Of a stretch of DNA of 64,000 nucleotides, positions 11,120 to 22,600 are shown one piece after another; the stretch's first letter is position 1, and each line of letters starts with the position of its first letter. This stretch comes from Flectonema sp. DT1601 (Eukaryota > Euglenozoa > Diplonemea > Diplonemida > Diplonemidae): assembly GCA_964019425.1 (NCBI GenBank), contig OZ025811.1, positions 434,001 through 498,000 of the forward strand, in the 5' to 3' direction. The notes beneath the pieces were generated by a model. It was not told where the DNA came from. It did no database searches and saw only the letters and a list, made by a program, of their open reading frames with translations. The position numbers were made by a program, and so were the translations under genes.

Positions 11120-13663
11120 TTACCCCCAATTCTGTATTAAAAAGAATGAATGTTACTATTATATTGTACTTGTTGTAAGAACGTGTCGTTCGTTGATTTT
11201 TTTGATATTTAGTTTTCATTAAATTCTGAAGAAAGTAAAGTTTTTAATACTGTAAAACAAAATTCTATCACGAGGAACAAGAAAACATCAAATGAAAAGG
11301 GGTACGACAAAATAAAAATATTTCTTTTTTAAAAAAAAGAGGGCGGAAGGAACAGCAGGTCGGAGAGTTGATTTTTTATATTTTTATTTCATTCTTTCTA
11401 TTTATTTTTCTCCTATTTTTTAATCTCTCCTCTCTTTTTTTTTTTTTCTTTTTTTTTTTTTTTTCTTCTTCCTACTCTCCTTTTGCTTCTCCCCCTTCGA
11501 CGATGTGCTCCTTTATAACAATGGGTGAACAAAACAAAAAAAGAAGAAAAAAAACAGATAACACTAGGCGAAAACGATCACCGCAGAGCAGTCACTGCAA
11601 CTAACAGCTCAACTAAGTTGCCTGCTTTCACCTGAAAACTACTTTCTTGTTCATAAAAATAAAAGAACTATGGAGTGGGGGAGACTGCATAAGAATAAGT
11701 CACCTGTATAACTAACTACGACTACACTGTGATAAGTGTTAAGTAGTTGAACTAAAACAGTAAAAGACGTATTGCGAATGAAAGTAAAAAAAAAAAAAAA
11801 AAAAATGAAGGGAATCAAAGGGAGAATCAAAATAAACGTCTATGTGGCGCGAAAATAGCACCGGCTGAAGTACGGGAAAACGGGTAGGGGACGGAAGGGG
11901 AAACAAAGGAGGGAAAAAATCTACGAAATGTACTGAAAGAAGGTAGACAAACGCACCGCTCTCAGAGTTGTACCTAGCAACTGGAGTTCTTCAACATGCG
12001 TACCTTAGTTAGCCACCGTGCTCTTTGGTGGGGTCTGGCATTTCGGTTAGGAGTTTAGTCCTTGCCTTACTAATTTTTTTTTTTTTTTTCGAATCTATAA
12101 TTGGTTGATCCTACCAGCTCTGTTGCCGGTCGTTAGCTTTTTTTTTTTTTTTTAAAATTTCCCTCTTTTTTTTATTTTTTTTTTTTTTTTGTGCAAAAAT
12201 ATTAGCATCAACAACAGTAAAAGTGACCTATGTATCCTTGACATATGTCAAGAATGATATCATGTGAATGTTACATTCAAGTCCACAAGGTTCGATTTTT
12301 CCCACATGTGCTAAGTATTTAACAACGAAGAAGGTGCATGGATATTGGACTACCCGATGAGTCGGGAAAGCCCCAGTACAATTATTTTTTTTTTTTTTTT
12401 TAATTTTTTTTTTTTTAGATTATCAAAAGGGTCATAGGGGACTACCGGGATATTGTTATTCTCTTAAATTAAATTAAAAACAAAAACAGGAAAAAAAAAA
12501 AAAAAAGGAGGAGTCGAACTGAAATCTACGCACGGTTCCAAATAGTGCGCAAGGATCGTTCTCAAAACCTCGTCTGCTGTTTGCAGAAAATTACAAGTAC
12601 TAGTTTTTTTTGTCAGCATGAACGTATAAAGCAATTTTGTTTTCAAACGTACAGTGAGAAAGTAAAAGAAAAAGAGCTTATTAGGCCCTGATTTGCAAAC
12701 AATAATAAAAAAGTGAAAAAAAAAAAAGAAGAATTTTTTTTGTTTTTTTGTTTTTGCATTAGGAAAAAAAGTCACCTTATCGCATAACGATAATAAATGA
12801 CTTGCTTTTCTTTTTTTTCCCTAATTTTTTTTTGTTTTTTTTTTTGTTTTTTTTTTTGTACAATGGTCCTACAATATTTTTTTTTTATTTTTTTTTTTTC
12901 GCTTCTAAGAATTTAATGTTTTCACTCTCTCTTTGTTGTCAACATAGAAAAGATATTTCTAAGTTTCTTTCACAAGTGGTCCATAAAACCAACCACCCCA
13001 ATCACACCCGACACAAGCAATGCTAAAACACAACTTAGTAGTGTTAATTTTCATCCCCATTTTATTTTTTTAAATTTTCCGAATAAAATAGAAACAACCG
13101 CAGAGCTGCTTCTCTATACAGTCGCTAGTTTGGGCAACGACAAAACATGTAAAAACGAGTTTGAAATGACCATATACCCAATCTAACCTTGCAGCGTAGT
13201 GTCGTCAAGACAGTGAAAGAGAGTTTTAAAAGAAAAGAAAAAAAAGAAATGTTGGTTCGCCAGTCGTGTACATGTCACAACCAATGAGAAAGAAAGGATA
13301 CTTTTTTTTAGAAAAAAAAGGGGTCGGAGTGGGTGGGATAGAAGTAATTACAAAGATCTAGTTTGTGTGGTGGGGACAGAGAACGATTGGCGGGTAAAAT
13401 AAATAAAAAAGAACATCTCCTTACGGACAAAAAGGACCGCAATTAAAAGACAAACATAAAATTGAAAAGCTTATTTTCCAGTTCTAGATTTTTGATGGAA
13501 AAAAGGAAGTAAAACGAGGGAAAGGGGCGCACACAACACTATCTTCTTTCTCAACAATTAATGGTATTTTTTTTTTTTTTTGAAGTTTTTTTTTTTTTTT
13601 TTTTTTTTTAATGATAAAGTCGTTCTCCTTCTTAGGCTCAGTTATTCCATTTGATGAAATATT
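11120..13663. other. Intergenic region upstream of SLBP / downstream of PUF
   Basis: This 2.5 kb holds many T runs (around 11438-11464, 12072-12090, 12140-12190, 12385-12415, 12800-12900 and 13567-13610) and no supported coding region. A perfect 16-bp palindrome, CTTGACATATGTCAAG, lies at about 12238-12253. Confidence 0.6.
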
Positions 13664-15505
13664 CTAAGGTTCCTGGACGGTGACAGCAGTAGCAGCAGCA
13701 GGCTCAACAGCAGGGATCTCAGCTGCCTCAGGGATACGGCTAAGCTCCTGTTCTTCATGAACCCAACGCAAACGCTTGATGAGCTTCTGTTCAATTTTGT
13801 GTCCAAACTGAGAGTCAGCAAGGTATGGAGTAATAGCATCCTTCAGTGTACCTACAAAGTCAGCAGGAACTCTCTCAATAGAGACCTGGACAATGTAGTT
13901 TCCATATTGATCCTTAATGACAGTTTTCATGGTTTCAGGGTCTACAAGCTGCTTAACAATAACGTCAAGAGTGTCATCGTTACCCATCGACAAGCACTTT
14001 TCAATAACATGACTTGCCATTTTATTAGTAGCGTGAGTAATCAAATCCTTCGATACCATCTCTGCGATTCTCTTTGCATTGGAAGAACTATCAATGATAT
14101 GCTGCACGAGGTAGTTTCCATACTGGTCACTAATTAAAGTCATACAGTTGTTTAGGATCTTATTCTGAAGTGAGTCTCTTACTGCTGCAGGTGCCAAATC
14201 AAGACATCTTTTTAATACGACGCATCCCTTTGACTCTGTCGCAACAGATAAAAGATTTTCTTCTATTGCTGTGAAGAAGCTTGATAGAATCTCGGAGGCA
14301 ATCTGCGACTTACCGAGGATTTTCACAACCAACTTGCGAGCAGCATGGCTCACCATTACCGGGTAAATCTTTGAGACGACAATTTTCATGAAATTGTTTA
14401 GAACTTCAGTGTCCTCGGCTCCGTCAATGAGCTGAAACAAAACTTCCGATGCGCAAGGGGAGTCGCAAATCTCAACTAAATCACTGCAAGCCATGTCTAA
14501 TAGTTGTGCCTTCTGCTCCGGAGTGCAGACGTCAACCAACTCCTTCATTACATCAACACCGTGCTTGTGAGTAACAAGTCCAACAAACTCCTGCATTCCA
14601 TTAACAATCTTCTCAATAGTCTCAGTTGAGTTCTGACTGGTTCTCAATGCGTCTACTAATGCTCTGGATCCAACAGCAGTAAGAGCAAATGTGCTGAACT
14701 TACCAGCAACAGCTGACAAGTTGATACAACCAGTGTTAGCAGTTCCAACATCTCTTCCTAATCCAATAGGACTTTGTGGAGACTGGTGATGGAATTCAGA
14801 TCTCTGAGGTGTTACCGGAGGCGAAAATCCAAACTGTGGAGGAGGAACAGGAGGAAGGTTAGTTGGTGATTGCATTGCAGGGACTGAAGTGTTTGCAACT
14901 GGTGATGGCATGGGTAAACCGTACTCAGCAGCAATCTGTAACTGCTTCATTTGGTTCATCGAGATGGCCAATGAGTACTGAAGGTTTTGGGCAACCTGTG
15001 GAGAAAGCGGCGACTGAGCCATGGCCTGAACGGCGGCTGCCTGGACCTGAACCTGAGCAACCTGTGCCTGTAGCTGAGCGGTAGCCTTCTGAGCCTGCAA
15101 TTGCTGCTGCTGTTGCTGAAGCTGCTGGAGGTGAAGCTGCTGTAACGCATCTGAGTTTGGAGGGCTCTGCGGGGTTGGAGTTGGCATCGATTCGAGCTTC
15201 TTAAAACTGACAGTGCAGAAGTTACCAATCCCGACATCGAGTGCCTTGGTGTCATTTATCGGAAGAACATTGCCACCGTACATTAGTTCAAATCCCCCCG
15301 CTACTCCCATTTGGTCAGCAACATTAGCATACAGCTCACTCAGCTTCAACTGAGCTAAATCGCAACAGATGGTAAGACTAGAACCCCCTACCGCAACCAT
15401 GATCTTGTGTGATTTAGAAACTGGATTGAAGGCTTGTGCATTTGGGCTCAACCCGTGCCTGCTGGCCTGGAATACCGCGGAGTCGGCGATGGATGGGCTT
15501 GCCAT
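13664..15505 (-). CDS. PUF (Pumilio) RNA-binding protein with N-terminal ubiquitin-like domain
   Basis: A 613-residue, intronless gene. Residues about 33-104 resemble a ubiquitin-like fold: a beta strand, a helix (LAQLKLSELYANVADQMG), then FELMYGGNVLP and a final CTVSF strand. Residues 120-175 are Gln-rich and 190-300 are Pro/Ser-rich linker. Residues about 305-590 are PUF repeats. The last three are well kept and read, in order, DQYGNYLVQ (N464, Y465, Q468), MASHVIE (S498, H499, E502) and DQYGNYIVQ (N536, Y537, Q540). By the known PUF code these specify U, G and U, so the UGU core of Pumilio sites should be bound. Earlier repeats are degenerate. PUF proteins control translation and decay of mRNAs in the cytoplasm. 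The ATG at 15505 follows a CAG at 15540-15542, behind a pyrimidine tract. Confidence 0.9.
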   Translation of the reverse strand: MASPSIADSAVFQASRHGLSPNAQAFNPVSKSHKIMVAVGGSSLTICCDLAQLKLSELYANVADQMGVAGGFELMYGGNVLPINDTKALDVGIGNFCTVSFKKLESMPTPTPQSPPNSDALQQLHLQQLQQQQQQLQAQKATAQLQAQVAQVQVQAAAVQAMAQSPLSPQVAQNLQYSLAISMNQMKQLQIAAEYGLPMPSPVANTSVPAMQSPTNLPPVPPPQFGFSPPVTPQRSEFHHQSPQSPIGLGRDVGTANTGCINLSAVAGKFSTFALTAVGSRALVDALRTSQNSTETIEKIVNGMQEFVGLVTHKHGVDVMKELVDVCTPEQKAQLLDMACSDLVEICDSPCASEVLFQLIDGAEDTEVLNNFMKIVVSKIYPVMVSHAARKLVVKILGKSQIASEILSSFFTAIEENLLSVATESKGCVVLKRCLDLAPAAVRDSLQNKILNNCMTLISDQYGNYLVQHIIDSSSNAKRIAEMVSKDLITHATNKMASHVIEKCLSMGNDDTLDVIVKQLVDPETMKTVIKDQYGNYIVQVSIERVPADFVGTLKDAITPYLADSQFGHKIEQKLIKRLRWVHEEQELSRIPEAAEIPAVEPAAATAVTVQEP

Positions 15506-16440
15506 AATTATGTATTTGTTTGTTTTTATACGAGGAGAACTGTACAAAAGGGGGGGAAAAAAAATGAGACATTCGAGTATAACATTAAAACAAACACACC
15601 ACACAGTACTCAATTGGGAATAAAAACAGACTCCTTGAAATCAAATACCTGAAGTGGAGAAATAAAATAGCTAAACGACAACTTATTTTTAAGAATCTCA
15701 TTAAGATGGTGATATAGAATAGGAGGGGAAAACTATTTGATTAGGTTCATACGAATATAAATCTCTGTATTGTATCAGCTCAATAATAAAATTAAAAAAA
15801 ACTCATGACACAGTGACTAAAAATGTTAATACAGGCTAACACTCTGCAATTGACGTACTTGCTCTACATTATAATCAATGTTTCTAACTTTCTATTGGAG
15901 GGGGGAAAGGAGGGAACAAAAAGGATCCCCGACAGTTGATTAAAGGTAACGATGACATCTTCTACTTTACCTGCAGAGGGGTGATAGGTTGAGAATATAC
16001 GTACAAGAAATGACCCTTTAAAAATAAAATAATTACGACGCATGAAACTTCACTTCAAAACAGCAGTTATATTGCTGTTTTAATATTTAATTGTAATAAA
16101 CTATTCAGAAGGGTAATTGATGCCTTTTTTTTTGAAGTGAACCTGCGAAAGGAGGAAAAGGGGAGAGGGGTTAACATAATTCTGTGTAAAGTGTATTCCG
16201 TTATTATTTAGGTAAAGCCTCAATTCCATACAAAACCAAAATAATACTGCTAACCCGCCGACATTGTTTTTTTTTCTTTTTCTTTAATTTCCTTATTTGT
16301 ACTTGAAATTGCTTTCATACCTTACAAGGATCTTTTTATGGGTCAGGTGGATCAGGATACATTGCTACAAAAAGAAACACAAAAAAACATCAATCAGGAC
16401 TGCTACATAATAAGATAAATCTAAACATACCGATACTCGA
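15506..16440. other. Intergenic region upstream of PUF gene
   Basis: No coding region is seen. It is AT-rich with some G runs. The pyrimidine tract (about 15545-15564 read on the minus strand) and CAG before the PUF start lie at its beginning. Confidence 0.5.
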
Positions 16441-16554
16441 AATGCAATGAAGTCCCACAGAACCGTAGTTCTGAAGGCAACGCGAATCGACTACCCGTTA
16501 ATCAGATTCCACGACGAGTAGTACTACTCACGCATTGGTCATCCACGAAAGAGC

Positions 16555-17450
16555 GCGCACGAACGGCGTCGCGTACTATGTTCGAGTACCACGAACCGAA
16601 CATTGGTGTCACGCGAATGGCGTGACGCTATTCGCGTGCTAAAAATAAAAGAAAACAGCGGACTGCCCGGCGGTAATCAGGTTCTACCGAAGAGAGTAGT
16701 AGGCTCTGCCCGAGTATCACGAACCGAACATTAATAGCGTGAATACGTGTGCTAAAAATAAAAGAAAACAGCAGACTGTCACGATAATCAGGTTCTAGTA
16801 GTCTGCTGCACCCGATGCGCGCCTACTACTCTCTTGGGTAGAACCTGATATCGTGACAGTCTGCTGTTTTCTTTTCTTTTTAGCACGCGTATTCACGCTA
16901 TTAATTGTTCGGTTCGTGATACGCGAGCAGAGAAGGCGCGCATCGGCAGAGAAGGCGCCTTCTCCGCTCGCGTATCACGAACCGAACAATTAATAGCGTG
17001 AATACGCGTGCTAAAATAAAAGAAAACAGCAGACTGTCACGATAATCAGGTTTTAGTAGTAGGCGTGCATCGGGCGCAGCAGACTCTGTTCGCGTATCAT
17101 GAACCGAACATTAATAGCGTGAATACGTGTGCTAAAATAAAAGAAAACAGCAGACTGTCACGATAATCAGGTTCCAGTAGTCTGCTGCACCCGATGCGCG
17201 CCTACTACTCTCTTGGGTAGAACCTGATGTCGTGACAGTCTGCTGTTTTCTTTTCTTTTTAGCACGCGTATTCACGCTATTAATTGTTCGGTTCGTGATA
17301 CGCGAGCAGAGAAGGCGCGCATCGGCAGAGAAGGCGCCTTCTCCGCTCGCGTATCACGAACCGAACAATTAATAGCGTGAATACGCGTGCTAAAAATAAA
17401 AGAAAACAGCAGACTGTCACGATAATCAGGTTCCAGTAGTCTGCTGCACC
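16555..17450. repeat. Fold-back array: seven copies of an ~88-bp module in alternating orientation
   Basis: A module running from ACGAACCGAACATTAATAGC to CACGATAATCAGGTTC occurs seven times, near 16590, 16712, 16838 (inverted), 16968, 17092, 17218 (inverted) and 17348, giving the order + + - + + - +. The first copy is more diverged; the rest are nearly identical. Two spacers alternate: one with CTGCTGCACCCGATGCGCGC (about 16800 and 17180; its reverse complement lies between the two direct copies near 17055) and one around the palindrome GAGAAGGCGCCTTCTC (about 16950 and 17330). The whole block repeats with a period of about 380 bp. It carries no open frame that could be a transposase; the family is unknown. 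It may be a non-autonomous fold-back element or a satellite in formation. Confidence 0.9.
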
Positions 17451-17859
17451 TGACTCGCATATTGGTCACTCACAAAAGGTCGCGAGCGAGGCGTACTGCT
17501 CGCCCGTGGAATTATTTAGCATGTGAATGTCACTCGAAATGCAGTGAAGAGGATGGCCGCGAATCGGCATTCACACATCGCAATATGAAGAGAACAAAGT
17601 ATTATACGCAACTGATAGTTTATTTCGGGAAACCTGTTATACCTGAACACAAAACCACACAAAATACAATTGCTAAAGTATTTTTTTTCAGCGAAAAAAC
17701 CTTGAATATATATTAAGCCTTGTCCGTAATAATAATAGAGCCTACAGTACATAGAAATATAACCGTACGATACGAAGACAATAAAATATTAGTACTTGGC
17801 TAAATTAGCCTTGTCGGAAGGTTAGCACTATAATTAGGGATGAAATTGAGACTTTACCT

Positions 17860-17861
17860 AA

Positions 17862-17899
<38 letters not shown>

Positions 17900-17935
17900 A
17901 AAGCAAAATAAAAAAAAAAATAAAAAAAAAGATTT
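17860..17935. repeat. A-rich tract
   Basis: An A run of over 30 bp followed by further short A runs lies between the two fold-back clusters. It has no other feature. Confidence 0.7.
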
Positions 17936-18104
17936 TCTTTCTATGGAATACTTTTCAACAACAGTCGTTTTTGAGTTCACACTTACGTTAGAAACCACAA
18001 CATCGAAATGCATTCAATATTTTGTCTGCTGTTGTTAGTATGATAGCTCAAAGACGATTATTATTGAAAAGTATTCCATCTTTGTTCGTTTAGTTCAGTT
18101 TTGG

Positions 18105-18270
18105 ATGCAGAATACTTCATTGAAAAAATTATTTATTAATTAGAATTGTAGAGTGCACACGAATTAGTCAAAGAACTGAATTCGCGCTCTTAGATAATAC
18201 CGAAATCTAATTCGTGTGCACTCTAGAATTCTAATTAATAAATAATGTTTTTTCAATGAAGTATTCTGCA
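18105..18270. repeat. Inverted repeat, ~64-bp arms
   Basis: The left arm starts GCAGAATACTTCATTG and includes ATTATTTATTAATTAGAATT and GAGTGCACACGAATTAG. The right arm (about 18206-18270) is its reverse complement with a few changes. The centre is about 37 bp. The arm ends recur at 18727-18806. Confidence 0.85.
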
Positions 18271-18404
18271 CGAAGGAGGGACACGTAAGCAGAGAAAACG
18301 GGAGACAAAGTATTGTTTCTTATACGAGACGCCCCTGTTTTTCAGTACACAAAGCACACGAATCAGGTTTCAGTTTTAGAACCCAATTCTTCGATGTCGT
18401 CTAC

Positions 18405-18517
18405 GAAAAACAGGGGGCAACCCTGTGACGTACAAGAAACACTACGTTATCCCGTGGCTGGGAAGAGCGGGATAACGTAGTGTTTCTTGTACGTCACAGG
18501 GTTGCCCCCCGTTTTTC
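18405..18517. repeat. Near-perfect hairpin, 50-bp arms, 13-bp loop
   Basis: The arm 18405-18454 and the arm 18468-18517 are reverse complements with a single visible mismatch (GAAAAACAGGGGGCAACC against the copy ending GGTTGCCCCCCGTTTTTC). The loop is TGGCTGGGAAGAG. A partial copy of one arm recurs near 19445-19495. The near-identity of the arms implies a recent origin. Confidence 0.9.
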
Positions 18518-18538
18518 AGTACAAGTTCATAGGGTACC

Positions 18539-18705
18539 ACACGAATTACATTTCAGTTCTCGAATCTAATTATTCGACGTCGTTTACGATGACACACAAC
18601 ACACTTGGGTGAGCTGTTCAGTCACTTATTATTTAAAGTGCATTGTGTGCCATCGTAAACGATATCAGAAACTAGGTTCGAGAAGTGAAATCTAATTCGT
18701 GTGTA
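18539..18705. repeat. Inverted repeat, ~68-bp imperfect arms
   Basis: The left arm (CACACGAATTACATTTCAG through CGTTTACGATGACACACAA) pairs with the right arm at about 18637-18705 (TGTGTGCCATCGTAAACG through CTAATTCGTGTG). A related copy lies at about 19500-19645, so this is a repeat family. Confidence 0.85.
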
Positions 18706-18726
18706 CTCTATGTATCTCATCCACCT

Positions 18727-18806
18727 TCTAATTAATAAATAATTTTTCAATAAAGTATTCTGCAGAATACTTTATTTTTTTAAAGAAAGAATTATTTATT
18801 AATTAG
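18727..18806. repeat. Palindrome centred on ATTCTGCAGAAT
   Basis: Two copies of the arm end seen at 18105 meet head to head: CTAATTAATAAATAATTTTT...GAATACTTTA reads back on the other strand. There is no loop to speak of. It looks like two fold-back ends joined together. Confidence 0.8.
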
Positions 18807-18861
18807 ACGTGGATGCGGTACATAGAGTGGAGGGTAACTTTTTTTTTTAGCAAAATACAAA

Positions 18862-18992
18862 CTGATGACTACGAGGGGTCTGGGTAGCCCGCATCAGTAA
18901 GGACCCAATCGCGAAGATTGTAGTTTCATAGTATCGGCTGGAAGTGATCGACTTCCAGCCTCCACCTTGCCCAGAGGCTAACAGGTTGTAAA
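18862..18992 (+). ncRNA. Possible structured RNA with consecutive hairpins
   Basis: Within AT-rich DNA, about 130 GC-richer bases fold locally into several stems: ACTGATG with CATCAGT enclosing a small GGGTAGCCC hairpin; CAATC-GCGAA-GATTG; and GGCTGGAAGT-GATCG-ACTTCCAGCC, a perfect 10-bp stem with a 5-nt loop. I could not match it to U1, U2, U4, U5, U6, U3, SRP or RNase P RNA by eye. The strand is arbitrary because hairpins fold on both. It may equally be part of a fold-back element. Confidence 0.3.
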
Positions 18993-19440
18993 CAACTAAA
19001 GAAAATAAAAGAGAAATGATCTGGAAGTGGGGGGGAAGGTGAAAAAATAAAAAATCTTCTTTCTTTCATATACATTTTTCTTTATAATACGACCACATGT
19101 GCCAAATGCCCACTCTCCACGAAAGAAAATAGAAACCCCCGGAACAGTACCGAGGAACGTTCACCCCCAGTTGTCCAAAACATTATAATTGTACTGAGGG
19201 CTTACCGAAAAGCTTTAGGAATGTACCACAAAAATTGGGCAACACATAGCCATATCACCCAGCAAGAAATGAAAACCAAAAGGATCAGGCAAGATGACAG
19301 TCAGTTTAAGGTCATAACTGCGCCGGAACTTGATACTAATATTACACTGGAAGCAACTTGAAACTGGCTAAAACGAGAAATGGGTTCGGCCAAACCTGGT
19401 TGCAATATAAGAAAATCAAGGGGGGAAATTCGTAGCTGAG

Positions 19441-19690
19441 AAACAACGCAGTGTTTCTCATACGCCACACGGTTGCCCCCCCCCCGTTTTTCAGTACACA
19501 AAGCACACGAATCAGATTTCAGTTCTCGAATATAATTCTTCGATATCGTTTACGATGGCACACAATACACTTTTTTATAAGTGACTGAACAGCCCACCCA
19601 AGTGTATTCTATCCATCGTACACGATATCAGAAATCAGGTTCGACTTGTTTGATGATACCGAAATAATTCCGGAAAACCGAAATTCACGG
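19441..19690. repeat. Second copy of the 18.4-18.7 kb fold-back sequences
   Basis: This stretch repeats GTTTCTCATACGCC...GTTTTTCAGTACAC, then the CGATATCGTTTACGATGG and AGAAATCAGGTTCGA segments found at 18.48-18.69 kb, with moderate divergence. It ends around GTATTCTGCACG-like sequence near 19690. Confidence 0.75.
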
Positions 19691-19699
19691 ATGAGATAT

Positions 19700-22600
19700 T
19701 CTGCACGGAGGGGAAGCAGCATTCCGTCCACAACGCCTGCTGCTCCCTTTTTCGTGAATATGATGGACACTAAAGGAAAGAAAACGACAAACAAATCATA
19801 ACTAACCGTAACTTATTAGTCTCCCACTAGACTCTGAACTCCGAACAGAAGTGTCGCATGAGGCGATTTGTTGGTCAGAAATAGGAGGGGACCCCTACAT
19901 AATAGTTCAGAAAAGGAATACACTCTACGTAATGATCTCCCAAAACAAAACGAAACAAAACAAAACAAAACAATATACATTCAAGATTCTCACAGCATGT
20001 TAAAGTTATACTGCAGGGGGGGTGACGCGAACACGTTACCAACTCCAGCAATTAAACAATACTAACTGCAGACATTTCTCCAACACCAATTCTCCAATTC
20101 CACATGTGACGAATTCCTAACTTGAAAATTGCTAAGAAAATAATAACTGCATTGTTCTCAGAATGCTGTCGGAGATTAATCTGAAAAGGCAATGAGATTT
20201 CCCTAGTACTAGTACCTCAGTCAATTAGCTTTATTTTTATGGGTAGGGGAACCGGCTGGAGGAGGGATGCTCCGGTGCAACAGTCACAGCTGTTTAGGAG
20301 TGAGAACCGACAACGGCGGTTTTATTTTATTTTTTTATTTTTTTCTTTCGTTCTTGTAAATGAAAACGTAAGCATGTGAAGAAACAGAGTTTTCATCACA
20401 CACTCTGAGACGTAAGTTCGGTTACGCTCACACGAAACGTGCGGTGACAAGTGTCGAGAAACTGATTGTAACTTAACAACAGAAACCTGCTAGAGGACCA
20501 CAATGAGATAGAAGTCTACCTATATAGTAACGAAAACATCAGTTGTTTTGTAGCCGAAAGGAAAACTCTCTGAGAACGGAAATATGGAAATCTACCTTCC
20601 GATAAACGTCAGTCATGAGACTTGAATTTGTTATTTTTCTCTTTCTCTTTTTTTTTTTTTTCCCCCTGTCTCGCCATGCTGGAAAAGCTCACCTTTCGTG
20701 ACAAGCACCTCCCAACTCATCGTTTGAGTGCGAAAAGTGAGCTGCCACAGAGAGCAAAAAAGGAAAGTAACTAACTGTTTTTTTTTTTTTTTTTAGCACT
20801 AATTTATTTATGTGTATTTTTTTTTTTTTTTGTTTTTTCCGAAACCGTAATGGGAGAAAAAATACTTTTTTTAAAATTTCGGATAAGGACTAAAAGAAAG
20901 TTCTAAGCAGTGTGTACGTGTTATTCCGTACACCCCTAATGCAGATTGGTTGCAAGAAGAACCTTTTGATTGAGGCGAGTTGATCAGTCTACTGTCTTAG
21001 GGCAATGTAAAAACAGCAACAAACTCTACAGTACTTAAAGTAAAGTAATAAAGCTAAAACTCGGGTGGGGACAGGAACTTATTTAATACCAAAAGCTAAA
21101 GGGGAGTGCGCGTACTGAGCATCCAATATATACATTTATAAAGACATAAATATATGTATTGGATCAACGACTGGGAGTGATAGTTTGACAATGTAGAAAC
21201 AGTTATAAATGCAATGAGCAATAATGTTAAACTGAATGAAACGACAGAAAATTAAAACTTCATTTTTTTGATAAAGGGGAAGTTGGTAAACTATTGGGCT
21301 TTTGTAAAATAAAAATAGTAAACTGTTTTTTTTCTGAATCACAATATAACCGACAAGATACCCCTACCTCTCTCATCATCAGTAATAAAAAGTAGAAGCT
21401 GAGCAACTCCAGTTAGCTATTCTAGAGTTGGTATTTTAATATATTTAATATTACGGTTACAAATTTGAGGTGTGAAACTTTTGAAAAAACAAGTCAACAA
21501 CTTTAGGTATTGATACAAAATTAAAGGGGGGGGACTTAACACGCAACAAATTAGACATGAATCATTATAACTGGATTCTGTCCACACAAAATCGCATGCT
21601 TTAAATAAACTACCAGAGAAAGAAATGCTGTCAAGTCAAATTGACCCGGGGACCACGCACTACAGGTTGAGGATCCCATGCCCTGCAGGTCGTTACAGCT
21701 TGAAAACATTAATTTAAAGGGGGGGGGTTGTATGTTTGGTTTTGTAAAAATTACAACTGTGTTGTATCATAAAAACATAAAGATAATTTAACATTAGTTT
21801 TAAATACAGTGACTAAGGGTGATGCAACTTAGCATATTAAAGTAACTATAGGTTTCGAGAGTAATCCATATACCTCTTACCTCTATTCTCTCTCATCAGT
21901 ATGGTGTAGAAGTAAGTCAGTCAAATGTTGAGACTGAGTCATTCCAGTTTGCAGGACTGGAATGTAGTTACTTTAAGTTTCATGTTCATAATAAAAAAAA
22001 AAAAAAAAAAAAAAAAGGAGGGGGTAATTTGATACTGCATTTTCAAGCTCAAAAGGAACAACAATTTCTCCGACAATCTTGACTGTCAGCGGCAGCGTAG
22101 TAAATGACTGCAAATAAATAAATAATACCACTGGAGGCCACGTGAACATAGTTGAGCGCCACTTGCCTATGTTACCGTAACAGCTTTTTATAAAACTCAT
22201 GAGTACTTAATTAATACATTATATTGTCTTGAAAATTAACCATAGAAAAAGACGAACACCAGGAAGGGGGGCGGCTCTTTGTCAATAGCCGTATATACTG
22301 GTATTTGATGATACGAAAACTGTATTAAAAGTAGTTCAAGATGGCGAAACACGTTGTGAAATAAATAAACGTAGCACATCTCACTACTAACAAAAAACCT
22401 AAAACAAAAAGGAAACGTGATAACCCGCATATACGGTCAACAGCCGGTAAGTGGCAAAGTGCCATTCCCTCGCTACACTCCACTCCCCCTAGCTGTCACA
22501 AATGTAAATCAAAATGCCCTTCATGGCTAGTCACTACAATTAAACTTCCCGGGGGCGACGGGATTGGAAATAAAAGAGGGAAACGAAAGATTGTCTTCGA

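Noticed and set aside
12100-12118. TTGGTTGATCCTACCAG, similar to the 5' end of 18S rRNA
   Set aside because: The likeness ends after about 17 bases and no rRNA sequence follows.
17272-17752. Frames inside and beside the fold-back array
   Set aside because: They are built from the inverted repeats and have no domain.
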